A DNA stretch of 64,000 nucleotides. It comes from Psettodes erumei. Its lineage: Eukaryota > Chordata > Actinopteri > Pleuronectiformes > Psettodidae. The stretch spans positions 949,001-1,013,000 of the forward strand of contig JAFBJZ010000656.1 of the NCBI GenBank assembly GCA_016785225.1, given 5' to 3'. A program made the position numbers and the translations under genes. The notes under the pieces were generated by a model. That model was not told the origin of the DNA and did not search any database. It saw only the letters and a list, made by a program, of their open reading frames with translations. Each line of letters opens with the position of its first letter. Position 1 is the stretch's first letter. Positions 25,830 to 37,457 of this stretch are shown piece after piece.

Positions 25830-25880
25830 ACGACTGTGCGTCTTGTCGGGAGTAACGACTGTGCGTCTTGATGAGAGTAA
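25830..25880. repeat. Tandem duplication, 25-bp unit
   Basis: ACGACTGTGCGTCTTG occurs at 25830-25845 and again at 25855-25870, each followed by a related GAGTAA-ending stretch. Two copies only. Confidence 0.85.
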
Positions 25881-26439
25881 AAACAAACGGAGACACTTTT
25901 CATCAAGCAGTGGAAGTGTTTGCGTTGGAGAGCACCAGCGTGACACACGTGCCACGCCTCACCCGCCGCAGAGCCCGGCGCGGGCCCTGCGGGGGACCCC
26001 CGGGGGTGGCACGGTGCACGCGTAATTTGAATTTAGGAAAATGAACAGTTATGCCAAAGAGGTAAAGGGAAGTCAGATTGTGGTGATTAACTGATATAAG
26101 ACGCTATCAAACGGGAGCCCCTGACCCCCCCCCACTTCGGGATGTGGAGCAGCCTGTCAGGACTCGGCGGGGAGGGACTTTCTGGACGCTAACATGCGCA
26201 ACAAGTCCAAGGTCGCGAGAAGTGCGTGATGAGAGTGAGCGGCAGCGGGGCGCGCGGGACCCTTCTCCTCCTCAGCCGCTTGTTTTGATCCACGCTGCTC
26301 CTCGGTGTGACGACGTGTCGCAGTAAAACAACCAAAACAAAAACAACTCCGAGCCGTCCGGACTTTCTTTCTCGGAAGTTTTCTCCCCACGCGCGGCGCA
26401 GCGCGGAAGGCAGTCTGGAGGACTGACTGGTGACAGAAA

Positions 26440-26559
26440 ATGGCAAAGACGCGGCGCTTCACGGCCCCGAGGTTCCACTTTACTCCCGGCGTGAGCCGCG
26501 AAAGTAGCGGCGAAAGTTTGCAGCTCCTGGGGACGCAGCAGGTGAGCAGCGGGGCGTGA
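26440..26559 (+). promoter_or_regulatory. Upstream ORF 1 in the probable adgra2 leader
   Basis: ATG in the context AAAATGG (A at -3, G at +4) opens 39 codons and stops at TGA 26557-26559, 70 bases before the main start. It overlaps a donor-like site near 26540. If transcribed it should reduce initiation at the main ATG. Confidence 0.4.
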
Positions 26560-26595
26560 GGCTGTGCGCTTTGTCGGAACCGGAGGCGACGTGAA

Positions 26596-26688
26596 ATGGT
26601 CCCGACCCGTCGCGGGAGCCGGGACCACCATGAGAGCGCTGGGTTTGCTGTGCGTGATCGTCGGGCTGTGGGAGTCCAGCCTGAGTAA
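26596..26688 (+). promoter_or_regulatory. Upstream ORF 2 overlapping the adgra2 start
   Basis: ATG with G at -3 and G at +4 opens a 30-codon frame out of phase with adgra2, passing through the main ATG at 26630 and ending at TAA 26686-26688. Ribosomes starting here could not start at the main ATG by simple reinitiation, so translation may be restrained by leaky scanning. It is only 34 bases upstream of the main start, so it is very likely in the mRNA. Confidence 0.55.
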
Positions 26689-26847
26689 CAGAAACTGCCC
26701 CGACCTGATCGTTGACAGCTGTCACTGCTCGGCCGAGAGATCCAAGGAGCTGAGCAGGCAGCACGTCCGGCTCAGGGTGGTGTGTGACGACGTGGATCTG
26801 ATGGACACCCTGCAGCCCAGCTTCGTACCCAACAGAACCGTCTCCCT
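26630..26847 (+). CDS. adgra2: adgra2 exon 1: signal peptide and LRR N-terminal cap
   Basis: Encodes residues 1-72 plus two bases of codon 73. The ATG at 26630 sits in ACCACCATGA and is the first ATG in its frame after an in-frame TGA at 26543-26545. Residues 1-19 form a signal peptide (hydrophobic MRALGLLCVIVGLW core), so the protein enters the secretory pathway. Residues 20-72 form the cysteine cap before the leucine-rich repeats, with Cys23, Cys31, Cys33 and Cys52, and an N-glycosylation sequon NRT at 68-70. The exon ends at CCCT|GTAAGT in phase 2, the phase used by all the following repeat exons. Codon 73 is completed as Leu by exon 2. The hydrophobic start, cap cysteines and continuing frame make this exon well supported. 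Confidence 0.9.
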
Positions 26848-27437
26848 GTAAGTTGGTTCCGTTAGCAGCTCGCTGACAAATGCACACAGACCGGGGTCTG
26901 GGGGAGGGGGGGGTTCAAATTCAGGAGAAGTTTAGGTTTTCATTCAGTGGTGACCCAGATCTGACCATCTGAACTAGACCGCTCATAACAATGGAGATCC
27001 AAAGATCATTTTAGTCATAAAACTGAGAGGAGTTTTGTGATGGGCCCTGAGAGATGTTTAAAGGGCCCTTACAGAGCTTTAAATTCTAGTTAGGGGACCG
27101 TAATGAAAGGGCAAGAGCATAAAGTGCTGTTAATCAGTTTTGATCCATTATATTGATGCCATTTAAGTTAAAATATCATTAAACACATCCCAGATGCACA
27201 TTTGTTTACACACATATTATATAAATACTGCCTTTTCTAAAAATGAGAAAAGAACATAAAATCCACCCGAAAAGTTCAAGTTTAATCTCATTATTGGAGA
27301 AGTTCCTGGGGAAATAATATAATGTATGATAGATAAATGATAATGGATTGCAAGTATTTGTGTCATCGATCAATCCAGTGGTAAGAACTTATAAAATAAA
27401 GCTGGCTGCCATCTGTAAGGATGGGTCAGGGTGGACC

Positions 27438-27482
27438 ACTGACAGATTAATCAATTAGTTGATCAACAGAAAGGAGTCAGAA
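27438..27482 (-). repeat. Dispersed fish repeat, short fragment
   Basis: GATTAATCAATTAGTTGATC-type motifs in tandem resemble the terminal motif cluster of the longer repeat copies in inverted orientation. Very short, so uncertain. Confidence 0.3.
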
Positions 27483-28354
27483 ACGAGTTTGGTTAATAAC
27501 GTGGCTGGTTACAGAAGGAGATGATGGGTTCCATCCTGAAAGTCCAGGTCATGACGCTTTCATATTTTAACGTCTTCACCGTCACAGTCCAGAGGAGGTG
27601 CGCTGCGGCGGGAAACGTCTGGGAACTGAGGTCCCGCTGTGTAGCTGTGGAGCAGCCACCTCCTTCACACAGCGCGGACCGACGCGTGGAATATCTAGCT
27701 TCTGTAATTCACGCTCATAGTTTTTAACGCACACCTGTGACAGCGGCCGGACTGAACCCACGGCCCCGTGACCCACTTTTGACTTTGGCCGATTCGCCTT
27801 GCAGCCGAAGTGAGTCAAACATAAATATGGCTTTTCCAGAAACCTCCCCCAGCGTTAATCTGTGCGGCTCATGCAGATGAAATAGCGCTTCAGACGCCCC
27901 CCCCCACCACCCACCCACGTGCAGGTGCGCAGATTGACTGCCAGATTAATAGAGTGTTTTATTCTTGGAAACTTACGGCCTGCCTTTGGAGTGTAAGAGC
28001 TAATACTAAATGTAAAGGCCCTTGACAAGTTCTAGCCGACCGCTCATTCTGAACTACGGCCGCCGCTGATTAATGGCAGCACTTTGCTTACTGCAATTTA
28101 TTTGGAGTGGTGTTTGCTTCCGCGTGGGCCCCGGTGCTTTTGTTCCTTTAAGTGGAGAATGGTTAAAGGCTTTGTTTTGTTTTCAACGGGCGTCGAGCGT
28201 CGCTCGCTCGCCGGCAGCTGATGGAGTTGGATTTTTATAAAGCGGTCCGCGTGGATGGATCACGCCAGGACGTGACGCTTTCCTTAAAAATATCCAGCAT
28301 CGGGCGAGCTGGATTCTCCCACCTTTTCCTCCTTGTTCACCGGAGAAACTTGAG

Positions 28355-28357
<3 letters not shown>

Positions 28358-28385
<28 letters not shown>
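28358..28385. repeat. (GT)n microsatellite
   Basis: About 14 GT units in adgra2 intron 1. Confidence 0.95.
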
Positions 28386-28388
<3 letters not shown>

Positions 28389-28575
28389 AGCAGACCAGTA
28401 CAAATAAGCCTGTTCCTTGGTGAACTAGATCCTACAGCCGAGCTGTGGCGGGCCAGGAAGCAGTTTTCCTGCGTTAGGAAACGTGACCTTTGTCAGGCTG
28501 GAGTGGCCTCCCTGCTCACTCTTTTGTTTAGATGTGCTGTGCAAATAAACAGATATATATCAAGGGAAGTATACG

Positions 28576-28601
28576 CACACACACACACACACACACACAC
28601 A
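28576..28601. repeat. (CA)n microsatellite
   Basis: About 13 CA units, 190 bp from a GT tract; the two are complementary and could pair in the pre-mRNA. Confidence 0.95.
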
Positions 28602-29043
28602 GACTGTCCACAGATATATACTAACACCTTCACACAGATTGAGCTTTGCTGCTGTTATTTCCTTTTTCTCATCGTCTGTGAAAGTATAAGAGGAACGAAG
28701 CCTGCGATAATGCTGTTCACTGCAAATGCAAAAGAAAAAAAAAATAAGTTAACGGGCGAAAGGAAGGACGTGAACACAAATAAGAGAGCTGAAAATGAAC
28801 TAAGAGCCAGAGCGTGTCAGTACCCCTCTCTGCAGCGCCTTGCCCTCGATTAACACGTCCGCCTGTTTTCCTTATCGTCCGCGGGTGGGGGCGGGGTCTG
28901 ACAGCTCCGTTGACCTCGGGGACCTTCCCGGTGTAATCGTTTCACCGCTGTCAAGCAGCAGGGGCGGAGAGAGCGGCGGCTGCGTTTGTCACCGACACCT
29001 GTCTCGGGCGGCGCCCCCGACGGGAGGACGCGGCGCGTGTCCC

Positions 29044-29085
29044 GGGGGTGGGGGTGGGGGTAGGGAGAGAGAGAGAGAGAGAGAG
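29044..29085. repeat. G-run tract followed by (GA)n
   Basis: Four G-runs separated by single T or TA (GGGGGTGGGGGTGGGGGTA then GGG) are followed by about 10 GA units. The G-runs fit a G-quadruplex pattern on the + strand and in the adgra2 pre-mRNA. Confidence 0.9.
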
Positions 29086-29525
29086 TGACGACGGGCAATA
29101 TGCGCTGGGAGGTGGTGAGAGAGCCGCTGGAGGAGCAGAGGGAGCGACAGAGAGGATGCTGGGAAGGGCGTCGACTGAGGCTGATTTAGGCGAAGTGACG
29201 GGGGGCGGTGCTTGTCACGCGGCCCCAGCTGATTGGAGCTGAGGCTCAGAGTCTCTCCACTGCTGGAAGGCGCGCTCTCAGAGATGCACGCTGCACGTAC
29301 CCGACTGACAACAAATGCCTTTTATTTCCCACTCTGCTGTGACAGTGCTGACAGCTTGTTGTCAGAATTCAAAGAAGAAGCGGTACTTTTTTTGGTTTGA
29401 CTTTTTTTAAAGTCACCCAACTCTTGATGCTCTGCAGGAGAGAGACAGTTTTTCTTCGTTTCTCATTTAATGTAGTTGAAGCTTGTTCTCTGGAGGTGTT
29501 TGGCATAACGTGGCCCTCCGAATCC

Positions 29526-29548
29526 TCATCATCATCATCATCATCATC
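29526..29548. repeat. (TCA)n trinucleotide repeat
   Basis: About seven TCA units in intron 1. Confidence 0.9.
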
Positions 29549-30980
29549 CGCATCTGTTCAGAGACAGACAGGAGGGGCTGTTTGTGGCGTTTAGGGGAAG
29601 GCAAAGGAGAACACGTCGGTCACCGCGCTGGGGGGACGGAGCTGAGACGCCGCGCTGCTGCCTCTTCGCTGTGATGTCATTCCACAGCCAGACCAAACGG
29701 GTCAGAGGCCCCTAGACGACCGCGGCGCATCTGAGCACTTTCTTTCTGCCTTCTCTCATCGGATTTCTCGTCCCGCTAAAAATACATTTCTGTATATTCT
29801 TTTCTCCCCCCTCTCGCTTATTTTCCCTCGCTGATATTCCTCGGGGGCTTTTTTCTCGGCTGCCGGGGCGCTGTTTGTGCTCTCCCCTCTTCAGAGTTCT
29901 GAGTACGTCCGCATGAATATTTCATCGACAGGCACGCGCGGCCCGTTCGTACTCTCCCGTGCGTTACCTCGCTGGCTCACCCCTGTGCGCGTGCTCGCCG
30001 ACACGGAGAGGCGCGAAAATGCCTTCGATGGCACGTCACGTACGCGTATACCGTACGCTGGGAGCTGGCTGTTAATCCGAAGGCGCGTGAGCAAAAGGAC
30101 CCTGATGAAACCTCTCGTGTGTTGTATCGCGGTGTCGTCTCAAGCTGCGAGGAGTCGCACGCCGCTCCCTTTCTCTCCGCCTGGGAGTCGGCTTATCTCC
30201 CACTGATATGGCAGATTTTTAAAAAAGGCAAAAGGTTCATCTTTAGATGAGCGCACACGCCGGCATCGGCCGTCTCAGCCCTGGGGGGTGCAGTACTTTT
30301 AGATCTGCGGCACTTTCCCCTCTAAAGCCGGGAGCGTTAGCCCCTGTGTTATCCGTGCGTTGAGGTCAGGGCCGAGCTGTGACGCTGCTGCGTGCTTCAA
30401 ACTGCCGCTGATTGATGCCCCCTGCAGCCAAAGGGTTAACATTTTGTCAAGGTTTCTCCCGGGCGTGTGCGGCTGTGCACTGATACATCGCCCAGAGAGC
30501 GCGCAGGGCCGCCGGCCTTCTGATTGGCTGTCCGGCCGCTCGTGTGGCGTACGTTCGGGACAACAGCTGATGGCTTTCTGCTGATTTCAGCCATCAAGAG
30601 TTCACGACCGCTGGGGGAGAGAGGAGCCGGTAAATCGCGGCATGGTCTTGAAAGATGTGGAAAAGCCGGACTCGCCACGTAGAAATATTACGTAAAGATA
30701 AATACAGCGCGTGCCAAGGAGACCTCTCCGCTCTGCCGTCCCCGCCTTCCCCGCCTCCTCCCCTGCGCCGCCGAGTAAATACCGATGTCACTTAAAGGGT
30801 CGTAAATTTGAGAGAGCGGAGGAGGCCGAGTTGGGACGCGCGTTGTCTTTCCCCTGCATTCCGAGTCGCTGTAAAACAAGGTGATTAAAAGCGCGGCGTG
30901 CGCTGCTCATGTGCGCGCTGGGAGGCCCCGTGAGCGGCCCCACAGGAGCCCTGGCGCGGCTTTATCAGCACCGTGCGGTG

Positions 30981-30983
<3 letters not shown>

Positions 30984-31020
<37 letters not shown>
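30984..31020. repeat. (GT)n microsatellite
   Basis: About 18 uninterrupted GT units in intron 1. Confidence 0.95.
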
Positions 31021-31021
<1 letters not shown>

Positions 31022-32220
31022 ACGCCCACACAGTTTCACTCAAGGAGCCGGGGCATGTGTAGTTCTGTAGGTGTCGGCCTGCGTCTTTGTCACTCAAAAT
31101 CCACACCCTGATCCCAGTAATCATCTTTAGTGACTGTTTTCTGGAAGATGTTTCCAGAACTGCGCTTAAACGGGCTTCGCAAACCTTGTTAAAGATCTAC
31201 TGCCTACTAAATTCAAGTAATACTCCCATTACGCTCAGGAATTAAAGCGTAAGGATTCACAGGAGGCTTTTTGTCGGCTGAGAAGGTAGCCACTTTTTCC
31301 AAAATGCATTGTTCATCGAGCTCGCGTTCGCCTTCTCCCAAACCTCTCGTCAGGCTCGTTGCTGCTCCGCCCACGGGCTGCACCATGAAAACCAAACGCC
31401 GCCGCGCCGGGTCAGCCGCGGTCGAAACTCCGACGGCCGGCTTTAATCAGTCGGCAGCCCGAAGTTTGGTCGTGGCATTTCCACACCTTACTCACGGAGT
31501 TGAAGTTAATTAACAGCGGCCGATATCATCTGCCACCGGTGGCGTCTGCAATTTCAATGAGGCGAATGCGGGCGTCGGCACCGGCTAAACATAAGAAGCC
31601 TCCCAACATTATGTTAATGGTTTGTAATGGAGATAAAAAGGTTGGATAAGATTCATTAGTGCTGCGCCTCTGTAAACCTGGGGAGTTTGCAAACTCTACA
31701 CGACTCTATTCAGGACTGCGTTGTCCGATATGCCAGGAGGAGGAGGTCGCTGCTGAGCAGTCTTCTCACCCCCCCAGAGCAATGGTTGTTTCCTGTCTAA
31801 GGTCAGCGTCAGTCGATATCAAAGATATTGTTTGTCCAGATGTCCAGTAACTGGATCTCGTAAAATAACAGCGCGAAGGGAAAGCGGCTCGGAAGCTGGA
31901 GGCCAGCGAGATCCACGTGTTTGCGATAGTTGGCGCTGTGATCCTTGCTCCACGCGGTGCTCGGGACTGGCGTGTCGGACGGCGTCTGCCGGAGCTATTT
32001 TTGCTTGTGTTCTCCTCTGTAATGACACGGCGGGATGTCTCTGGTGCGTGGCAGCCCGGGCCGGTTTCTGGCAAGGCCACTTTTTAACCGGACCTCACAG
32101 AAACATGACAGAATGAAAGCCAGAGCTCCTGTTGCAGGGAAGAGTTGATATGAATCTCACTCAGCTCGTTTAATCACTCCGACTGCAGCCTCGCGGCCGG
32201 ACTACTGAATTATTAGATTT

Positions 32221-32415
32221 GGGGCTGCAGCTATTGATTAGTTGATTACTGTGTCTCAAAAAATGTTAGAAGATGATGAAAAATCCTCATCACAGGAGTC
32301 GCGGGTGAGCCTGAGGTCAAATTACCTGTTTCTTTACACAAGATGGAAAGTAATTTTGCTTGAAAAAGGACTTAAATGATAATCAGTCAGCAAAATACTG
32401 AAGTTGCAATCAGTT
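32221..32415 (+). repeat. Dispersed fish repeat, longest copy
   Basis: Starts GGGGCTGCAGCTATTGATTA, continues with TCTCAAAAAATGTTAGAAGATGATGAAAA split by minor changes, and ends with TTTTGCTTGAAAAAGGACTT at 32354, similar to TTTTGCTTCCAAAATGACTG at 63001. This matches the layout I recall for an abundant percomorph non-coding repeat. It lies in the sense direction in adgra2 intron 1. Confidence 0.7.
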
Positions 32416-32757
32416 GTGAAGAGCCGGGCAGCTCGCGGAGATGAAGACGCGTCACCTCTCGAGGTGAAGAAGCCGGATGAGTAATTACGCAGCTTAAAGG
32501 ATCAGCGTGTCGGATTTAAATGGAACATAACACTGGCTGTTGTGTGTTCGCTGGCATGTGATCACGTGACGTGTTTGCAGTCTGCACCCCCGCTGCTGGA
32601 GACCTCAAAACGCTACCGGTCGTTTAAAAAAAAAAAAAAAAAAGAAAAAGCAACGTTCATCCGTTTGACTTTTGAAAACGTTTGTTGGACGATATTGGAA
32701 GCGAAATGAGCAATACAGTGCTTGAACTGTTTTTAAGCTCACAGAATGACAAATTCG

Positions 32758-32779
32758 CACACACACACACACACACACA
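32758..32779. repeat. (CA)n microsatellite
   Basis: About 11 CA units in intron 1; an A-run of about 18 lies at 32625-32643. Confidence 0.9.
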
Positions 32780-35700
32780 AACCCCCCGCTCTCTGCCGAA
32801 TGGGAGTGTTGTGAGAATGCAGCAGTTCCTAACACACACGTCTGGCTGCGGCTGGCACAGGAACAGAGTAAGCAATGACATAGACCATTTGCTGCAGCCC
32901 GCAGAGACAATGCTGAAGCCGCGCCGCCCTCCCTCATTGAAAGCAGCTTATCCGCAGAGAACATAATTGATAATGTAAATAGAGAGCTGGACGGCTGCTC
33001 CACAACTTTGTCATGGGCTGTTTACACAATGTTCAATTCTGTTTTTCCTGTGATTTCCTGGACGTTACGCAGAGGCCTGAGATAGGCATGCAGGGGTCGG
33101 CGAGCAGATGCACGCACATACACACGGGCGGCGCAGGACAGGACACGCTTGAGTTTGCACAAACAGAGGCCGCCTGTCCCCGAGTGGGGCGTCTGTCCGC
33201 AGAGGGAGGTTCAGCGGTCTGGGGAACAGGAGAGACAGGGGACAAAACGCAGCGACAGCGTTGGTATCCCGTGATCTCAGCGCCGACCGCCTTCTCTTCG
33301 TCACCCCGTCCGCATGTGGCTTTAAAAGGAGCGGCCGCTGAAGGAGTCGGGCCCTGGAAATAAAAGAATCAAATTCCACTTGGCCTCCGAAACTGTTGTG
33401 AGGGCTTTGGTTATCTTTCAATAAATCTGTGTGTGAAATATTGTGAAATTGACCTATTTTGTCTTCCAAGTAGTTTCCGTCCACGTCCAGCTGAGTCCAC
33501 GCCGGCTTAGGTCTGCTGCAGTCTCCTGCTCTCAGAGAGCTTTGTGTGGAGATGAATCCAGTGTGACAGGAGCCCTGCAGAATATTGATGTCGGGATCAG
33601 CAACAATAAAAACCCATATGAATTGTTGCTTACTCACTCCGGCCTCTCTAAATGGGTGCCCATGATTCTTACAGTCCGTCCTCACCCAGCTGAGGTATTC
33701 TGATTTGATTTGTGGAAGCTAAACCCCGCCCCCCCCCAGGAGCGATTGTCCAGTAGCGGCCACAATCTGTAACTGTGAAGCTCGTGGGCTCGCACGTGCG
33801 CTGAAGTGGTTTATTCTGAGCCCTAATAATAGTATTACCTCGTCGAGGGGGACATCTTTTTTTTCCTTCTCCTTTCCAAACGCAGAACTACAAGGGCAGA
33901 CGTGTCAGTTTAACAGCGCGTTGCCCCACACGCCGCCCCCATTAGCATGCCAGCTAACCCGCTAACCGCCCGTGGTTAGTCGTGAAGCTCGGGAGCAGCT
34001 GACAACATTATGATGCGAGTTTACAGTTGGGGTAATAAAACAGCAGCCTGTGTGTTTTTTTTGGCATTTTTGAAGAAAAAAACAGTATAATGTAAGTCAT
34101 GTAAGCGTTAGCTTATGTTAGCTGGCTAAAACAGATAACGTACACCAGCAGCTGTGGCAGCTGCACCTGCGAGAAGCCGACTTTCGTCTCCTCCTGTATG
34201 AAATGATGTGTTGAAGAAGCGCTGCTGGTGTATTGTGAGTCCCTGGTCTCGGCTCTGCTGATGCTGTCTGGCACCCGTTCTCTTCAATTCTGGCTGATTT
34301 CCCCATTTTGGGAGAGGCCCAAACGTAAATTCAATCTCGGATGTTGACGTGAATATGCTGACACGAGTTTGTGTCCATCCTGGCCTTTCGCTGAGAGGGA
34401 ACTTCCTGTCTTCATTCCTGCTTTTCCTGCCAAGACAACTGTTACTGCTCTGGGGAGGGAGAGGTACTTTCCCCAAAGGATATGCATGAAGCAAACTTGT
34501 TTCACTAAGTAACAAAATATACTGGTGCAAATGAAAAAATACACATTTTTCATACATTCTGGTGCCTGAATGGAGAAAAAAGTTTGTTGCGTATCTGTTT
34601 GCACAGTGTGTGAGTCTCCAGCGCGCGCGCTTCCGCTCTGCTCCCGAGCGGCTCGGCCCAGCAATTCGCCTGCTCAGCACAATGCATTGTGGGATCCCGC
34701 TGCTTAATCCCGGGGGTTAAAACTGAGCGCACGTTCCCTGCGGCCGTAACGAGCGCTCTGTCGTCACAGAGAGGAGCGGTGACGCGTCCCAATTACCCCC
34801 CGCTCTCTCTCCGAACCCTGGCCGATCGCTCCCGGAGCGCACCTTGTTAGAGGGGGAGGGTGATGGAGGGAAATGACCTTGTGCAAGTGTGTGTGTGTTT
34901 GTGACAGGAGATGTGTAAAATGGCACATGCAAAAGAAGCGCTTCAGCTGCATCCACGGTGTCGCGGAGACCCTGCCGTGGATGATTTAAGAGTCGTCTGG
35001 AGGAATCGATGCTTCGGCCATCCGAGGTGTATTTAAAATGATGCGAGTCCGGGCTGGAGAATAAGCACCGCGCGAATCACGACCCACTCGCACGGCCCCG
35101 CGTAAAGCTACGTGCGCGCGAGGAGAGGGGAAGCGGCGGCCAGACTCCTTGTTTGTTCGGTGCGTTTTGCCCGGTGGGCGTTTTGGACCCTTATCACGGC
35201 AGCGTTTATAAAAACAAAGCGGAGGGCTGTTGCTTTTGACGGCGCGCTCGCTTCATTAAAAGGAAAGCAAAACCAGCCCGCTCCGTGATTAAGCGAGCGC
35301 CGTGTCCTGAAGTCGTCCGTGCAAAATAACGAGCGAAACGAGACTTGTTGTGTATCTGAACCGCAGTTCTCTCATGTCGCCGTAATCCCACGGCGTCGCC
35401 GCGTCTGGCTGCTGACCAGAAATGCAGTTCGTCTGCGGGCGGCTCGCCTTCTCAGTGGCCCGCTCGTCAGCTGACTGAGCTGCTGTCTCCGGTCCATTCC
35501 TCTCTCGCTCTCATTCGTCTCACATAATCATTTTCTCCACAGTCCACATTTTTCGGACCCTGAGCTCATCGTCTGTGACAGATGTAACTCTTGGCTGTTC
35601 GACTGATACCCCCCTTATTTGGAGAGGAAAAGCGTTGGGAAACACTGAGAACTCATTTCCACTTGTCATGAATCTCTTTCCTCTGCGGCAGCAGAACACG

Positions 35701-36393
35701 TTGCAGCTCCCGCGGGTTAAACCGGGCCAACCAGACGCTTTTAAGCCCTGTGAACTCTGAAGGCACTCCCCACCTGGCTGCACAACAACCCACAATGCAC
35801 CGCTCTGTAAAAGACTGGCGTTACACCGTAGGTATGGTAGGTCAGCGACTGATCCTTCTCGCATCGCTCAGTCAGATGGTTTATGGCTGTCATAAAAGTA
35901 TCAATTAGCAAGGCTCTAAAAAACAAATCCCTGGATGTTATTTATTAAGGCTCTAAAACCTGGGCCCGTCTGGCGCTGTGGTCCCATTACACTGAATTGA
36001 CGGTGGGAACATGGGCGTGTGTGACATCACACGTTTCAGGCCGAGCCCCGCCCACTTTAATCCCAGGAGATTAGCTCAATCTAAACAACACCAGAAATCT
36101 GCCACGTGAAGGAAAAAAGGCGCACAGCCTCGGCGGAGGGTGTTGTGTCTGTGGACGAGGACGTCGCCTGGAGCGTGAGGCTGTAAATCACAGCAGAAAT
36201 GTATTATAAATGTAATATTTTATATATATATCTATATATATATTATTTCCTCCTTCCTCATGTGCTGCACCGTCCTGCTGCTTGTCTGTGTCTCTAGCGG
36301 TGTCTGTCTGGTTAGGTTGCCCTGGACAAACATGGTCGACCTTATTAGCCGTGTGGACAACTATATTTGATCCCATGTCTGAAAATCCTGTGC

Positions 36394-36395
<2 letters not shown>

Positions 36396-36441
<46 letters not shown>
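36396..36441. repeat. (GT)n microsatellite
   Basis: About 23 GT units near the end of intron 1. An alternating TA tract lies 150 bp upstream at about 36219-36243. Confidence 0.95.
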
Positions 36442-36442
<1 letters not shown>

Positions 36443-36577
36443 TCTAACAAGTCACTGTGGGACAGATTGCCCTGCACGTAGGGTTGTGTATGTGCGTACG
36501 TGTCAAGGTAACATTTGGTCGCCCTGGGAATAAATACCATCAGAAGAACGACCTTGCATGTGCAGTAACACAGACGC

Positions 36578-36579
<2 letters not shown>

Positions 36580-36608
<29 letters not shown>
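36580..36608. repeat. (GT)n microsatellite
   Basis: About 14 GT units; followed by a CT tract at 36698-36725. Confidence 0.95.
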
Positions 36609-37282
36609 CATGTGCGAGTGTGTCCGTGTTGAATAACGTGACTTTGTGCCTGCGAGTGGCTCGCTCCGCGGGACGTCCCGTCCACGGAAGCACTACGTCT
36701 CTCTCGCTCTCTCTCTCTCTCTCTCCTCACCATGGAAACAACGCCAGTCAAAGAACATCTAGTTTGTCATTTCAGCGCTTGGGTACGGAAATAAAAAAAA
36801 GAGGAAACGTAGTGAAGACTGTCACTGAAACAATCAAAATGGAGGCGCCATGTCGCCTCTGAATATTAATACATCACTTAAAGATCCCCGCGGTGCGTTT
36901 CATTGATTTGTTTGCCGTTGCGATGTGAGCAGCGGTTGACTGAATTGTGCTGAACCGGCGTTTTCTTTCGGCTTTTCTATTAGGCTGATATTTTGACGCG
37001 GCGGAGCGGGGGGCGGCGGTTGGGGTGGGGTGGCTCGGATCATTACCTATCTCAACCACAAACGGCCATAAACAAGACAGGAAACGTGGCCGGGATGTGC
37101 AATTTGCAGCCGCAATCTCGTCAGGCGTAAATCCTTATCGCTCGCCGACGTATTGACAGTCGGAGGATAAACAATTTATCGGCCGTTTGAATAAGTCATT
37201 TCCCGCAGCTTTCGTTTTTTTTTTTTTGTGATGTTTACAAATGTCCCCCCCATCTCCCTCCCTGTCTTCTGCTCCTGAACAG

Positions 37283-37354
37283 GAACCTGAGCAACAACAA
37301 GATCTCCCTGCTGAGGAACGGCTCCTTCTACGGCCTGGCTGCCCTGGAAAAACT
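37283..37354 (+). CDS. adgra2: adgra2 exon 2: leucine-rich repeat 1
   Basis: A 72-bp exon between AACAG and GTGAGT, phase 2 at both ends. With the split codon it encodes residues 73-96, reading NLSNNKISLLRNGSFYGLAA, a textbook leucine-rich repeat (LxxNxI...F.GL..L). Two sequons, NLS (74-76) and NGS (85-87), suggest glycosylation. The motif NNKI.xLRNGSF is closely conserved in ADGRA2 and ADGRA3. Repeats of this domain form the curved solenoid of the extracellular region that, with the Ig domain, is needed for RECK-dependent Wnt7 signalling. Confidence 0.92.
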
Positions 37355-37413
37355 GTGAGTCCTTAAATAAAGCTGCTGCTTGGTCCCGGTATTGTTCTGT
37401 AGCGGAGAGGGGT

Positions 37414-37457
37414 TGTGTGTGTGTGTGTGTGTGTGCGCGCATGTGCGTGTGTGTGTG
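37414..37457. repeat. Compound (GT)n/(GC)n tract
   Basis: GT units with a GCGCGC interruption, 60 bp after the exon 2 donor. Confidence 0.9.

Larger units (their letters stand above)
25960..26900 (+). promoter_or_regulatory. adgra2: CpG-rich promoter region and 5' UTR of adgra2
   Basis: GC- and CpG-rich DNA surrounds the first coding exon, as expected for a vertebrate CpG-island promoter. No clear TATA box is visible and the transcription start cannot be fixed from sequence. A donor-like CAG|GTGAGC occurs at about 26540, so a spliced leader is possible. Two upstream ORFs with good start contexts lie at 26440-26559 and 26596-26688; whether they are in the mRNA depends on the start site. Confidence 0.5.
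26848..37282 (+). other. adgra2: adgra2 intron 1 (about 10.4 kb)
   Basis: GT-AG intron (GTAAGT to CTGAACAG). 27000-27400 is AT-rich; the rest is mixed and often GC-rich. It contains microsatellites (28358, 28576, 30984, 32758, 36396, 36580), a G-run tract at 29044, dispersed repeat copies (about 27438 and 32221) and a candidate conserved element at 27990-28120. First introns often hold enhancers; none can be proven here. No nested gene was recognised on either strand. Confidence 0.85.

Noticed and set aside
26564..26629. N-terminal extension of adgra2 by 22 codons
   Set aside because: The frame is open back to a stop at 26543-26545, but it has no ATG (GTG at 26564). The ATG at 26630 has a good context and gives a direct signal peptide.
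28221..28853. 210-codon + strand frame in adgra2 intron 1
   Set aside because: It runs through GT and CA microsatellites, giving poly Cys/Val and His/Thr stretches; not protein-like.
33065..33685. 206-codon - strand frame
   Set aside because: Composition is random, no family motif was recognised, and several overlapping frames are equally open.
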